NCBI RefSeq assembly: GCF_000585395.1
Contig: NZ_KK073875.1
Coordinates: 1,701,999-1,765,998 of the forward strand
From: Saccharibacillus sacchari DSM 19268
Lineage (GTDB): Bacteria > Bacillota > Bacilli > Paenibacillales > Paenibacillaceae
Length of the DNA: 64,000 nucleotides
Reading direction: 5' to 3'
The translations under genes were made by a program, and so were the position numbers. Of the stretch, positions 32,275-41,200 are shown piece after piece. The notes under the pieces are model-generated. The model searched no databases and was not told the origin of the DNA. It saw nothing but the letters and a program-made list of their open reading frames with translations. Numbering within the stretch: position 1 is the stretch's first letter; each line of letters starts with the position of its first letter.

Positions 32275-33417
32275 TTAGTTAACGATACGTCCAATCCATT
32301 CGGCGAGAGCATCCGGCGTCAACGCCGCGACCTCCGCCCCCATATCCGCGAATGTGCGCGCCGCATGTTCGTCGTACATCGCGTGGCCTTCAAAATCGAG
32401 CGCGGTCAACACGAGTAGGCGGCAGCCCGCGTCGAGAATATCTTTTCCCGCATGATACATCTGGGACACCGGATACCCTTCTACCAGATCGCTGACCAGA
32501 ATAAACAAGGTGCGTCCCGGATTTTCGATCAGCGTCTCGCCGTAGCGCAGTGCTTTGGCGATGTGCGTGCCTCCGCCGAGCTGCACGCTCATCAGCACAT
32601 CGACAGGGTCTTCCAGCCGCCCGCTCAAATCGACGACTTGGGTATCGAAGACGAACAGGCTGGTTTTAAGCGAATTCAATCGGTAAAAGATGCTGGCCAT
32701 CACCGAGCTGTAAATCACCGAATCCAACATGCTGCCGCTCTCGTCCACCGCGATGATGACATGCCATTTGTTATAAGGCTGAACGCGTCCGTCGAAATAA
32801 AGCCGATCCACGACGAAGCGTCGATTCTCGCGATCATAGTTTTTCAAATTGCGGGAAATGGTCTTCTTCATGTTGAGGTTGCGCAGCGTGCGAACACGTC
32901 CCGAGGTATAGCGGTTGCGCTTGCCGACAATGCTTGCTCTGGCGTCGGACTCCAACTTGCGCCGCAGATCCTCGACCACCTGACGGACGATCTCTTTGGC
33001 GCTCGCGACCACTTCGCCTTTCATTCGACCTTTGAACTGTAAAATGTTCTTTAGCAGGTTCATGTTCGGCTCCAGCGATTCGAGCACGGCTTTATCGGTC
33101 AGCAGCTCGTTCAGACCGTAACGGCCCAGCGCCTGCTTTTCCAAAATTTCGACCGTTTCTTTGGGAAAAAGTTCGCGCACCTTGCCCAGCCAGCCCGGAA
33201 CGGTCAGATTGGAGCCGCCGCGTCCTGCTTGCTTGCGCCGGTATCCTTGCTCTTCGCCGTATTCGCGGTCGTACAGATAGCCGAGCAGCTCGTCCAGATC
33301 TTGGTAAGCGAAGCTGTCCGCGGCATAACTCTCCGTCTCGCTCAATGCCTCATCGGCTGAAGGGCCTAGCAGCAACCGCCAACGATTCAACGTCTCGGTG
33401 CTCATTCCAGTTTCCAT
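32275..33417 (-). CDS. VWA domain protein (YehP-like)
   Basis: 380 residues. A helical N-terminal ~210 residues is followed by a von Willebrand A domain with an intact metal-ion site: DESGS (Asp225, Ser227, Ser229), the Thr in LGGGTHIA, and the Asp in LVSDLVEG. It is cytosolic (no signal peptide or membrane helix). VWA proteins beside MoxR ATPases act as Mg2+-dependent adaptors that dock the ATPase on its client. The ATG at 33417 has GGGAGGAG upstream and overlaps the DUF5682 gene by 16 nt, so the two are coupled. Confidence 0.9.
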   Translation of the reverse strand: METGMSTETLNRWRLLLGPSADEALSETESYAADSFAYQDLDELLGYLYDREYGEEQGYRRKQAGRGGSNLTVPGWLGKVRELFPKETVEILEKQALGRYGLNELLTDKAVLESLEPNMNLLKNILQFKGRMKGEVVASAKEIVRQVVEDLRRKLESDARASIVGKRNRYTSGRVRTLRNLNMKKTISRNLKNYDRENRRFVVDRLYFDGRVQPYNKWHVIIAVDESGSMLDSVIYSSVMASIFYRLNSLKTSLFVFDTQVVDLSGRLEDPVDVLMSVQLGGGTHIAKALRYGETLIENPGRTLFILVSDLVEGYPVSQMYHAGKDILDAGCRLLVLTALDFEGHAMYDEHAARTFADMGAEVAALTPDALAEWIGRIVN

Positions 33418-35900
33418 AAGGCAAACTCCTCCCGTATCGCCCGATCCAGCTCCCGCGCCGTACGCAGCGTATGCTCATCGACGGCGGGCATTTCCAGACG
33501 CGAAGCCGGAATACCATGTAATCCGGCAACTTTTGCCGCGATGCGCGACGTCTCCGGCGGCGTGAAAAAGGTAAAGGCCAATCGCAGTTCCGGCAGCATC
33601 CGCAAAAACTCTTCATGCGGCAGTCGTTCCAGCAGGATGCTCAGATCGGCAATCAATTGATCGTCTTGCATCAACGCATCCCGTGCCAAGGCGAACAAGC
33701 CCTGCAAATACTCGGCGCTCTTGATCGCTTGATCCGGCGAACCCTGCATATAAGCACGTGCCCGATTCGAGATTTCGCTTCGCTCCCGCTCACCCAGACG
33801 AACCAAAATGGCGACGACGGCTCCTTCCAGCCGCGGAGCCAGATCGGATACCGCCAGCAACTCGTTCAAGCGGTCCCGGAAATTCTCGTCCGCTGCCGAT
33901 GCGCCTTCCACAGCGTCCGTTCGCCCGACAGCGTGCATATAAAGCAGCTTCAGCCCTTCCACCGCCTGCGGCTGCTCGTCCGGATTCAGACCGTTCAGTC
34001 CGGGTAATCGCGATACGGAGGCGGCATAAGATTCATTCGCCAATCGGCGCAGCCGAACCTCGTCTACGACGCCCAGCAATCTGCGGTGCGAGCGAATCCG
34101 GTCCAGATTGTCGAGGGTATCGCACAACGACAGGAAACTGCCGTCCTGGCGCAACGCAGATTCAAGACGTTCAAACAAGCGTGACGACAGGCTTTCCAGC
34201 CCCATCACTAATGCTCGCAGCAACCATAAAGCAACTTCGCCGCTATGATGCTCGGGCACTTTGTCCAGTTCTTCGACGATCCGGGCTTCTGCCGCTTCGG
34301 CCACCGTTCCCCCGTAGATCGAATTTTCGATCAGACGGGCTTCGGTACGCGAAGAATAGGAATAGGTCCAGCTCTCTCGCACAAGATTCATATCCCGCCG
34401 CGCAATCCAGTCCGGTCCGGATTCGCGCTTGGCAAATTCCGAACCGAGAAACTCGGCGCAATGCAGCAACCGGCTTGTTTCGCGATGCGCAGGCTTGGCG
34501 TAAGGCTCCAGCGTCCGGCGATGCCGGCCTGTCGATTTCACGTTTAGGCGACAGAGGGCGGCACGCTTTTTGAAGTCTTCCACGATCGGCACCGCGAACT
34601 CGTTCGGCGCGACTTCCCCGATTCGGTCGCCGGTCATCAAGCCGAGCAATTTTTCCAACGGGCGATCCGATGCCCGTGTACGTTCGCCTTTGATAAACGA
34701 AGCCGTCACCGCATCCATCAGCTCATAGGCACCGCCCTGGCTTTTGTTTCGAAGCGCCGCCAAACCTTGCATCATACCGTAAGCTTCAATGCCGTCCGCG
34801 GTCGATACCGCTTCGGATTCTCCCCGAAGCTCTTTGCCGAGTTGGGACAAAAGCTCAAGGCCTGTCCGGTCGTAGGGCTTGGGTTCGCCTTTGACGATCT
34901 TTTCCCAGGTTCGATCGTAGTATCCGACATGGGGCATACCGCTGGCATAACCGTTCAGTCGATCGGCTTCCTCGAAGGTAAATACCATCGGGTACATTTG
35001 CTTGCGAATAACTTCAGCCTCTTGGGAGCTTGCTTGGGCGCCGAGATCGGTTTGAATCGTATTGACGTCTCCCGAAGCGCTTGCTTTACCCTGGGCTGAC
35101 GATTCCGGTACTTCCTCCGGTTCAGCGACGATCAGCCCGTAAGTATGAAAGCCTCCGGTTACAACCAATATGCGCGAATACTCGGCACGCGCTGCCCGGA
35201 TATGTTCGCGCATTCGGACTTCGCGAGCCAGATCGCCTTCCGACGCTAAACGTTCAGACGAATAAGTCATGCGGGACAACGTGCAATAGGTGAACACGCT
35301 CTGGACAAACTCCCGGGTATCCCGGCTCAAGCCCCCGACCTCGAAAGCCCGCTCCCACAATTCATCGAAGCTGCGCGCGCGGCTGGTTCGGCACAGCCGC
35401 CCCATGAAATCGGAACCCGCCAGCAACGCCTCGTCCTGAGCGGACGCTTTGCCTCCCTCGTCTGCCGTTTCCCGTCGTCCCCGGTAGTCGAGATCGATAA
35501 AGCGCGCAGGTATTCCCCGTGCAGACGCTTCGCGGATCGCCACGTATTCCGGCGAATAATCAAGCATCGGGAAATAGCAGGAACCCCGGCCGTTCTCGTC
35601 TTCATACCCGTGATAGAGACTGACCGGGGCTTGGGTAGCCGGATCGGCCAGTACCGGAATTAACGGGCTCCCGCTCTCCGGCCCTTCAATCAGCACAATG
35701 TCCGGTTGATAGTCTTCAAGCGTACGCAGCAGATGATACGAACAAGCCGGACTATGATGCCGAATCGGAAAATGCACGACCGGCCCGCTCAGATCGAAGA
35801 CTTTTTCCGCAAATACGGCCTTGAGCTTCGCAAGCTCTGCCTCCGTATCAGGAGGCAGCGCAAGCTTTTCGCTCTCCGCCGCCGGATTCAGCCGATCCAT
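33402..35900 (-). CDS. DUF5682 protein (YehM-like)
   Basis: 832 residues. Near the N-terminus it has HFPIRHHSPACSYHLLRTL, IVLIEGPESG and, about 200 residues later, ILVVTGGFHTYGL. This alternation of His, Glu and GGFH segments recalls hydrolase-like TraB/EreA folds, so an enzymatic N-terminal domain is possible; I state that as inference. The rest is helical. An AAGGAG site lies before the ATG, which overlaps the AAA gene by 13 nt. In E. coli the equivalent is YehM, also uncharacterised. Confidence 0.82.
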   Translation of the reverse strand: MDRLNPAAESEKLALPPDTEAELAKLKAVFAEKVFDLSGPVVHFPIRHHSPACSYHLLRTLEDYQPDIVLIEGPESGSPLIPVLADPATQAPVSLYHGYEDENGRGSCYFPMLDYSPEYVAIREASARGIPARFIDLDYRGRRETADEGGKASAQDEALLAGSDFMGRLCRTSRARSFDELWERAFEVGGLSRDTREFVQSVFTYCTLSRMTYSSERLASEGDLAREVRMREHIRAARAEYSRILVVTGGFHTYGLIVAEPEEVPESSAQGKASASGDVNTIQTDLGAQASSQEAEVIRKQMYPMVFTFEEADRLNGYASGMPHVGYYDRTWEKIVKGEPKPYDRTGLELLSQLGKELRGESEAVSTADGIEAYGMMQGLAALRNKSQGGAYELMDAVTASFIKGERTRASDRPLEKLLGLMTGDRIGEVAPNEFAVPIVEDFKKRAALCRLNVKSTGRHRRTLEPYAKPAHRETSRLLHCAEFLGSEFAKRESGPDWIARRDMNLVRESWTYSYSSRTEARLIENSIYGGTVAEAAEARIVEELDKVPEHHSGEVALWLLRALVMGLESLSSRLFERLESALRQDGSFLSLCDTLDNLDRIRSHRRLLGVVDEVRLRRLANESYAASVSRLPGLNGLNPDEQPQAVEGLKLLYMHAVGRTDAVEGASAADENFRDRLNELLAVSDLAPRLEGAVVAILVRLGERERSEISNRARAYMQGSPDQAIKSAEYLQGLFALARDALMQDDQLIADLSILLERLPHEEFLRMLPELRLAFTFFTPPETSRIAAKVAGLHGIPASRLEMPAVDEHTLRTARELDRAIREEFALWKLE

Positions 35901-36994
35901 TTTTTCTCCTTATAATACGCGTCCCATAGACTTTCGGTACGCGCGCGCTCCTTGACCACTTTGGAGAAGTAAGCCTTGAGCACGCTCAAGTCCTTGGTGC
36001 TCTCCTTCGCGACGGTTCCCAGCATATTCTGCACCAGCCGCTCCATCGACAGACCACCTTCTTCATAATAGTAGGAAGTCATGGCGCTCTGGACATAAAC
36101 GGATACCGCTTCGGCCGTACTCATGACCGCCTGGGGAACCTCGATCTTATAGCCTTCGCGCGTGCGTCCGGTACGCAGCTCAATGAAAGTGGTCGCCAGC
36201 AGTTCCACGACGTCCGGATCTACCTCAATATCGACGCCGCTGTGGCTGAGCAGGTTGGATGCTTGCGATTCGATGATCTTCGCTTCCATTTTGACGTTCT
36301 CGATCGGGCGGATGGTCTCGAAGTTGAAGCGCCGCTTGAGCGCGCTGCTCATCTCGTTGACCCCTTTGTCGCGAATATTCGCCGTCCCGATCACGTTGAA
36401 GCCCGGTTTGGCAAACAGCACGCCGTCCGCAAGTTCAGGAATATTCATTACTTTATCGCTCATGATGCTGATTAGGCTGTCCTGCGCTTCCGACGGACAA
36501 CGGGTGATTTCCTCAAATCGGGTAATCAAGCCATGCTTCATCCCCTGGTACAGCGGAGACGGCACGAGCGCGGCTTCGGAAGGTCCTTTGTCCAGCAGCA
36601 TGGCGTAGTTCCAGGAATACTTGATCGTATCTTCCGTCGTGCCTGCCGTGCCTTGAATGGTGTTGGTGCTGGTGCCCGAGATCGCCGCCGACAGCAGCTC
36701 GCTCAGCATCGTCTTGGCCGTGCCCGGTTCGCCGACCAGCATGAGTCCGCGGTTGCCGGCCAGCGTCACGACCGCCCGCTCGATCAAGACATCGTTCCCG
36801 TAAAACTTTCGCGTAATATGTATCTTTTCTCCATCCAGCTCAACCGGCTTTTCCCGTCCGATCAAAAAGTCGCGTACAGCGGCGGGAGACAGCTTCCAAT
36901 TGGGTGGGCGTTTGCCGAGTCCTTCTGCGGCCAATGCGGCCAATTCCCGCTCATGCAATACTTCCGCAGGCGGCTTGATCATCTCGATGGTCAT
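35888..36994 (-). CDS. MoxR-type AAA+ ATPase (YehL-like)
   Basis: 368 residues, first gene of the operon with GGAGGAGG upstream. Walker A is GEPGTAKT (about 88-95); the Walker B region reads LITRFEEITRCPSEAQDSLIS, followed by sensor elements (NVIGTANIRDKGVNEMSSALKRRF with the arginine finger). MoxR ATPases remodel or activate client proteins together with VWA partners. The strict order AAA-DUF5682-VWA-DUF4132 with overlapping starts indicates fixed stoichiometry. Confidence 0.92.
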   Translation of the reverse strand: MTIEMIKPPAEVLHERELAALAAEGLGKRPPNWKLSPAAVRDFLIGREKPVELDGEKIHITRKFYGNDVLIERAVVTLAGNRGLMLVGEPGTAKTMLSELLSAAISGTSTNTIQGTAGTTEDTIKYSWNYAMLLDKGPSEAALVPSPLYQGMKHGLITRFEEITRCPSEAQDSLISIMSDKVMNIPELADGVLFAKPGFNVIGTANIRDKGVNEMSSALKRRFNFETIRPIENVKMEAKIIESQASNLLSHSGVDIEVDPDVVELLATTFIELRTGRTREGYKIEVPQAVMSTAEAVSVYVQSAMTSYYYEEGGLSMERLVQNMLGTVAKESTKDLSVLKAYFSKVVKERARTESLWDAYYKEKKWIG

Positions 36995-37370
36995 AGCGTT
37001 CCTCCTCCAAACAGATCATACGTTCTCATTTTTCTAATATGTATTTTATCATATCTGACTGGGCATTCGCGAGAATCTATAATAGAAATGAGCGGGATGT
37101 CCTGTTCCATTGCCGACGATTGGGACATCTCATCCTCATAACGACGGGTTTCCGGGACCAAAGTCGCTCTCTTTCGTTGCTTTTCCCGCGGCTGCACGTC
37201 AATACGTCGAAACGCGAACTCAAGCTTCCTACGTCTCCAAAAAAGCGCCTTCATCTTTTTTTTCAAAAAAACGAACTCTCTTTCCTTTCCGCGCGTATAT
37301 GAAGCAAGGAACGGAAGCGGATCGCTCGTTTCCTCCCTTAATTTTTTTACCCACTAAAGGAGGCTACCGC
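36995..37370. other. Divergent intergenic region upstream of the AAA/VWA operon
   Basis: No gene is supported. The first ~60 bases are AT-rich and contain TATGAT and TAAAAT on the minus strand (around 37042-37056), plausible -10 elements for the operon. A plus-strand frame that starts at 37110 runs through here into the small membrane gene but lacks a ribosome site until 37371. Confidence 0.4.
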
Positions 37371-37613
37371 ATGACATTCTTCTGGATTTTGTTGATTTTC
37401 GTCCCTGTCGTTTTGTTGATATCCGCCCTTAATCCCAACCAAAACAAATCGCGTTCGCGCAGAGACTACCGCTCCGGATTCATGCACGACTCGGGCAGCA
37501 ATTATTCCGGTGATTACGGCAATCATCACTCCTCGAATCACTGCACCGGCTCTCATTCCTCTTCGTATGACGGCGGCAGTTGCGATTCCGGCGGCGGAGG
37601 TGGCGGGGAATGA
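37371..37613 (+). CDS. Small membrane-anchored Ser/His/Gly-rich protein
   Basis: 80 residues: one N-terminal membrane helix (FFWILLIFVPVVLLISAL) followed by a tail rich in Ser, His, Asn and Gly, with two Cys and a closing run of Gly. Perfect AAAGGAGG site 8 nt before the ATG. Similar short helix-plus-HisGly proteins occur in other Bacillales; the tail could bind metal ions. Function unknown. A terminator follows. Confidence 0.7.
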   Translation: MTFFWILLIFVPVVLLISALNPNQNKSRSRRDYRSGFMHDSGSNYSGDYGNHHSSNHCTGSHSSSYDGGSCDSGGGGGGE

Positions 37614-37635
37614 GCTCCGAAGACGAACATGCAGC

Positions 37636-37682
37636 AAAAAGAACGCGTTGAATCCCGCAGTCGGGAAGCACGCGTTCTTTTT
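37636..37682. terminator. Bidirectional terminator
   Basis: AAAAAGAACGCGT pairs with ACGCGTTCTTTTT; it separates the convergent small membrane gene and the diguanylate cyclase gene. Confidence 0.88.
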
Positions 37683-37696
37683 AAATGGCGAAAATT

Positions 37697-39313
37697 CTAT
37701 ACGACCACCCGATCGCGACCGCTCTCCTTCGCCCGATACAGCGCACGGTCCGCCAGCTCGAACAGATCGTCGATCCGCGTCGATTGCAGCGGACTGACCG
37801 CCCCTCCGATGGATAAAGTAACGGGAATGCGCAGTTCGTTTTCATGCGCGGCCACGGCCAGACGAAGGCGCTCCGCCATTTCGTACGTCTCCGGCAGATT
37901 GTATCCCGGGAGCAGCACCATGAATTCTTCGCCTCCGTAACGCCCGCACAATTCCCGATTTCCTACCGTTTCTTCCAATGTGCGCGCCACGCCGCGCAGC
38001 ACCGCGTCGCCTGCCGAATGACCGTGACGATCGTTGACGGATTTGAAGCGGTCGATATCGATCAACAGCAATGCAAACGGACGGTTGTCCCCCTCCATCT
38101 TTTCCAATATTTCATCCAGCGCACGTCGATTCAAGAGTCCGGTCAGCGGGTCTTTTAACGCAAAATCGTTCAGATCCCGGTTCTGCCGTTTCATCTCGCG
38201 CACCGTGCGCATGACGGCCCGGTTCAGCAGATCCGCCTCGCGGTTCCAGTGACGCCTGACGGAAGGCATGGCTTCGTCCTGCGGACGGTCGGCTGCGCGT
38301 ACCACGAAGTCGGCCAACGATACGAAAGGAGCCGCCAGACGGCGAGCCAAGAACAACGCGGAAGCCGCCAGGATCAGAAAAGGTCCCAATACCACAAGCA
38401 GCGTCCCCCGCATTTGCTCCAATTGCTGCGCCGTAATGAGGCTGGTCGGCGTCTGCACCACAATACCCCAGCGCGTGGCCGGGACATAGGCGTAACCGAC
38501 CAGATACCTTTTGCCTTCCGTGTTGATCAACTTCTCCTGCCCGCTGTGCCCTTGAAGCAAATGCGCGACCGCCGGATTGCCGCTGACGTCCTCGCCGGTT
38601 CGATCTTGATCGGGATGGTAGACCAGCCTGCCCTCGGCATCGACGATATAGCAATACGAACCGCTGGCATCAATCTGATTTTCCCCGAACAATCCGCCCA
38701 GCAAGTTAGGAGCTTCCAAATGAAGCACGCCGCCGACAATGCCCAGATAGGCGCCTTCTTCAGCGAAGATCGGTTCCGTCACCATGACCGCCATGCCGCC
38801 GTGAACATCCCGGTAGGGCGGCGACTGAAACTGAAGTTTGGCGCCGAGGGCTTCGCTCATAAGAGCAGGATCGATATCCATCGCTTTGCCGCCCTGTCTG
38901 CCTCCTTCGTACGTCGCGGTCAATTTTCCGTCCGTTCCGGCCACGAACACTTCCGCAAAATAACCTCCGCTGTCGTACAGCAGTCGCAGTTCGTCTTGCG
39001 TTTCGGACGATACGCGCAGCACCGCCATCTCGGCAAATTCGCCGGCGAAGGCGGTTAAACTTTTGCTGATCGAGACGAACAATAAGTTCATCCCATGCCC
39101 TACGCGTTCCGATTCCCGGAAATTTGCTTCCAAGGTCCGCTCTTCCAATAACTGTTGTTCCGAGCGATACGAAGCAAATAACGTAATGACAAGCGTCATT
39201 ACAAATGTCAAAATGACGAGGCCGGAAAACAGCGCACGCAAACTGACCCTGCCTTTTGTTTTGAAAAGCCCGTCGTCATGCCCCTTTTTCCGATCGCCCG
39301 CCTTCGTTCTCAC
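37697..39313 (-). CDS. Membrane diguanylate cyclase with extracellular Cache-type sensor
   Basis: About 538 residues from a GTG with GAGGG 5 nt upstream (another GTG four codons earlier). A first membrane helix (SGLVILTFVMTLVITLFAS), an extracellular double-Cache-like domain of ~260 residues (AEVFVAGTDGKL, SYCYIVDAEGRLVYHPD, RWGIVVQTP), a second helix (LLVVLGPFLILAASALFL), a linker, and a GGDEF domain with the active-site variant GGEEF, LIDIDRFKSVNDRHGHSAGD and RALYRAKESGRD. It should make cyclic di-GMP from GTP. The RxxD inhibitory site upstream of GGEEF is not preserved (sequence GNRELCGRYGGEEF), so product inhibition may be absent. Confidence 0.9.
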   Translation of the reverse strand: MRTKAGDRKKGHDDGLFKTKGRVSLRALFSGLVILTFVMTLVITLFASYRSEQQLLEERTLEANFRESERVGHGMNLLFVSISKSLTAFAGEFAEMAVLRVSSETQDELRLLYDSGGYFAEVFVAGTDGKLTATYEGGRQGGKAMDIDPALMSEALGAKLQFQSPPYRDVHGGMAVMVTEPIFAEEGAYLGIVGGVLHLEAPNLLGGLFGENQIDASGSYCYIVDAEGRLVYHPDQDRTGEDVSGNPAVAHLLQGHSGQEKLINTEGKRYLVGYAYVPATRWGIVVQTPTSLITAQQLEQMRGTLLVVLGPFLILAASALFLARRLAAPFVSLADFVVRAADRPQDEAMPSVRRHWNREADLLNRAVMRTVREMKRQNRDLNDFALKDPLTGLLNRRALDEILEKMEGDNRPFALLLIDIDRFKSVNDRHGHSAGDAVLRGVARTLEETVGNRELCGRYGGEEFMVLLPGYNLPETYEMAERLRLAVAAHENELRIPVTLSIGGAVSPLQSTRIDDLFELADRALYRAKESGRDRVVV

Positions 39314-39460
39314 TGTGTCCCTCACCTTTTCGATCGATTGAATTCTTGTTGCCGAATGACTTTCTTTCTATATATTACGGCACAATTTGTCGATTATTTA
39401 GGGATTTTATCGAAGAAGTTGGTGGAGGGGGAAAGAAAGCATTGAATCTGAAGAGTATAG

Positions 39461-39489
39461 TTGCTACAGACAATGTAATGCTATATAAA
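39461..39489 (+). promoter_or_regulatory. Promoter of the AT-rich orphan gene
   Basis: TTGCTA, a 17 nt spacer and TATAAA, then TAGGAGG before the TTG start at 39535. Confidence 0.6.
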
Positions 39490-39534
39490 ATGACTTAAAG
39501 CTACATTTCGTTTATAGCGATAGGAGGATTCATA

Positions 39535-40119
39535 TTGTCATACTTTTTATCAATTCAAATTTGGCCAGCCATAGTTATTCTTGCTATCCTTATGTTACTT
39601 GAGCTTATAGGACTGATGCGTTTTTTTAAGCACTTGAAAAAGGTCTTTCGAAGAATCTCGGCTCCAATTCCTTCAACTCCATTCAAAAATATAGAAAAAA
39701 TTTTCGAGTCTTATAGGTTAGTTCCCGAAAGAAACCTCGATTTTTTTAAATTATCTTTAGAATCTGAAGATTATAGTAATGATTTTTTAAACCAACTTAT
39801 CGACTACATTCATAAATTAATTTTTACAGTAGCTTTAGCAGGACTAACTTTTGTTATAACCATTACTGTGGCACAATTGACATTTTTCAAAGACAATAGA
39901 GAGCTTCAGCAAGATCATGCTAAATGGATAGAGTCTATTGAAAGTATGTTTGAAATTTTAAACCAGGGAATAAACGGATTCAGCACAATTCTATTCTATT
40001 GTTTAATCGTGTTTATTTTTGCTTGCTTTCATGCATTTGTAAGCCATACAAAAGAATCGCATAGAAAAAAACATCTTAAAATTATCGAGAAAGTGGAACA
40101 GCAAAGAATGAACCAATAA
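39535..40119 (+). CDS. AT-rich orphan membrane protein
   Basis: 194 residues from a TTG start with TAGGAGG 8 nt upstream. Three hydrophobic helices: one at the N-terminus (IWPAIVILAILMLLELIGL), one in the middle (FTVALAGLTFVITITVAQL) and one near the end (TILFYCLIVFIFACFHAFV), with charged helical regions between. Codon use and base content are clearly AT-rich compared with every neighbour, and the gene lies close to a tRNA, so recent transfer is likely. No family recognised; the layout is reminiscent of small membrane effectors or partners in mobile defence genes, but nothing here proves it. Confidence 0.65.
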   Translation: MSYFLSIQIWPAIVILAILMLLELIGLMRFFKHLKKVFRRISAPIPSTPFKNIEKIFESYRLVPERNLDFFKLSLESEDYSNDFLNQLIDYIHKLIFTVALAGLTFVITITVAQLTFFKDNRELQQDHAKWIESIESMFEILNQGINGFSTILFYCLIVFIFACFHAFVSHTKESHRKKHLKIIEKVEQQRMNQ

Positions 40120-40159
40120 AATACATGCTCAAAAAATTTCACAAAAAAAGACATAACAA

Positions 40160-40195
40160 GAGAGGCTCAGCGCTGGTTTCCCGTCTGAGCCTCTT
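40160..40195. terminator. Hairpin after the orphan membrane gene
   Basis: GAGGCTCAG pairs with CTGAGCCTC around a ~13 nt loop, followed by a short T-rich stretch. Confidence 0.6.
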
Positions 40196-40406
40196 CCGTT
40201 CCTCAACCTAGGTTGTGGTTTGACCGTGTGGCGACGCCACATCTAGAAATTACCCGGAATGCAGATAATTATTCGGCACTTTATGCATAAAAAAATAAAT
40301 AAAATTAGAGTTTATTTTTACTGCTTAGAAAGCCTGTCGTTGATTCAGAAATTTCGCTTTAACCAACTAAAGGTTAGAAGTTTGTTAGAAGTTTTCTCAA
40401 AAATGC
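40196..40406. other. AT-rich intergenic DNA
   Basis: Contains a GTGTGGCG/CGCCACAT mini-palindrome. A 63-codon frame starting at 40259 lacks a ribosome site and ends inside the tRNA terminator, so I do not call it. This stretch is part of the AT-rich island. Confidence 0.4.
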
Positions 40407-40441
40407 AAAAACGCGGACTCCCGAAAACCGGAAATCCGCGC
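40407..40441 (-). terminator. Terminator of tRNA-Thr
   Basis: On the minus strand GCGCGGAT...ATTCCGG/CCGGGA...TCCGCG folds and is followed by TTTTTG, directly downstream of the tRNA. Confidence 0.7.
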
Positions 40442-40450
40442 CATGCTTAA

Positions 40451-40522
40451 TGCTGATGAAGGGAATTGAACCCCCGACCTACGCATTACGAGTGCGTTGC
40501 TCTACCCCTGAGCTACATCAGC
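40451..40522 (-). tRNA. tRNA-Thr (anticodon CGU)
   Basis: 72 nt on the minus strand. Acceptor GCTGATG pairs with CATCAGC, with A73 as discriminator. D arm GCTC/GAGC, anticodon stem ACGCA/TGCGT with loop CTCGTAA giving anticodon CGU (reads ACG), T arm closing TTCAATT. CCA is not encoded. It is preceded by a promoter and followed by a terminator, so it is a single-gene unit. Confidence 0.95.
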
Positions 40523-40562
40523 ATACTCTGTTAACCTTGCTGTCTTAGCAGCAACGAAATAC

Positions 40563-40590
40563 ATTATACACCTTTCTCGGGGATGCGCAA
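40563..40590 (-). promoter_or_regulatory. Promoter of tRNA-Thr
   Basis: On the minus strand TTGCGC, a 16 nt spacer and a perfect TATAAT (40563-40568). Confidence 0.65.
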
Positions 40591-40638
40591 GGTACTTCTC
40601 CAAAAAAGTAAAAATAGGTCTTTCTCCTTCATTAATCC

Positions 40639-40959
40639 CTATTCTGCCGCGCCTCGTTCAGCCAACTTGGCTTGGACCGAAGCGAGCTTTTGCACGGACG
40701 AACCCGCTTTGTCGCGGCGGTCGTCGATCTTGATCGACGTCGAGACGCGCTGCGCGCCGGATTCGAAAGTATGTTCATGCAGTTCTTTGACCGCGGCCAA
40801 GATTCGATCCAGGGGTCCTTCAATGATGGTACTCATCGAAGTCAGCTCGTACGTTACGCCTTCGATACTCGCCAGCTTCCGCTGCATGTCCGCCACGTAC
40901 CCGCTCAGACTGGTGTTTCCTGTTCCGATCGGGATGATCGTCACCTCTGCGATTGCCAT
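40639..40959 (-). CDS. MTH1187-family thiamine-binding-type protein
   Basis: 106 residues with the MTH1187/YkoF-like layout: AIAEVTIIPIGTGNTSLSGYVADMQRKL at the start, then YELTSMSTIIEGPLDRILAAVKELHE and GAQRVSTSIKIDDRRDK. Members are small homotetramers that bind thiamine-like ligands in the cytosol. AAGGAGGAG precedes the ATG. It stands alone. Confidence 0.88.
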   Translation of the reverse strand: MAIAEVTIIPIGTGNTSLSGYVADMQRKLASIEGVTYELTSMSTIIEGPLDRILAAVKELHEHTFESGAQRVSTSIKIDDRRDKAGSSVQKLASVQAKLAERGAAE

Positions 40960-41200
40960 TTCAATCTCCTCCTTATGGCTTGCATCACCCTCTCCTTGTC
41001 ATGAAAAGGATGAGCTGTCAACTCCGTTTTTGCGTCTTTTTATTGTACCGCGAACCCGTCCGAAAATCGAATTTCGACGCAAACCGCACCACTATGGGCT
41101 TCGCGTAAAAAGGGCGTTTTCAACCTTGACGATTTGATTAAATTTTCAGCCGGAGTTTGTGTCCATTATGTGGCAACTCGTATCATTTCGCTTCACAGAT
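40960..41200. other. Intergenic region upstream of nrdD
   Basis: Nothing that I can support apart from the flanking regulatory sites; no ribosome site with a plausible frame. Confidence 0.4.

Noticed and set aside
40259-40450. 63-codon frame before tRNA-Thr
   Set aside because: No ribosome site and it ends inside the tRNA terminator hairpin.
39535-40522. Integrated element with attachment sites at tRNA-Thr
   Set aside because: Base composition fits transfer, but I found no integrase and no second copy of the tRNA 3' end, so I do not call a mobile element.
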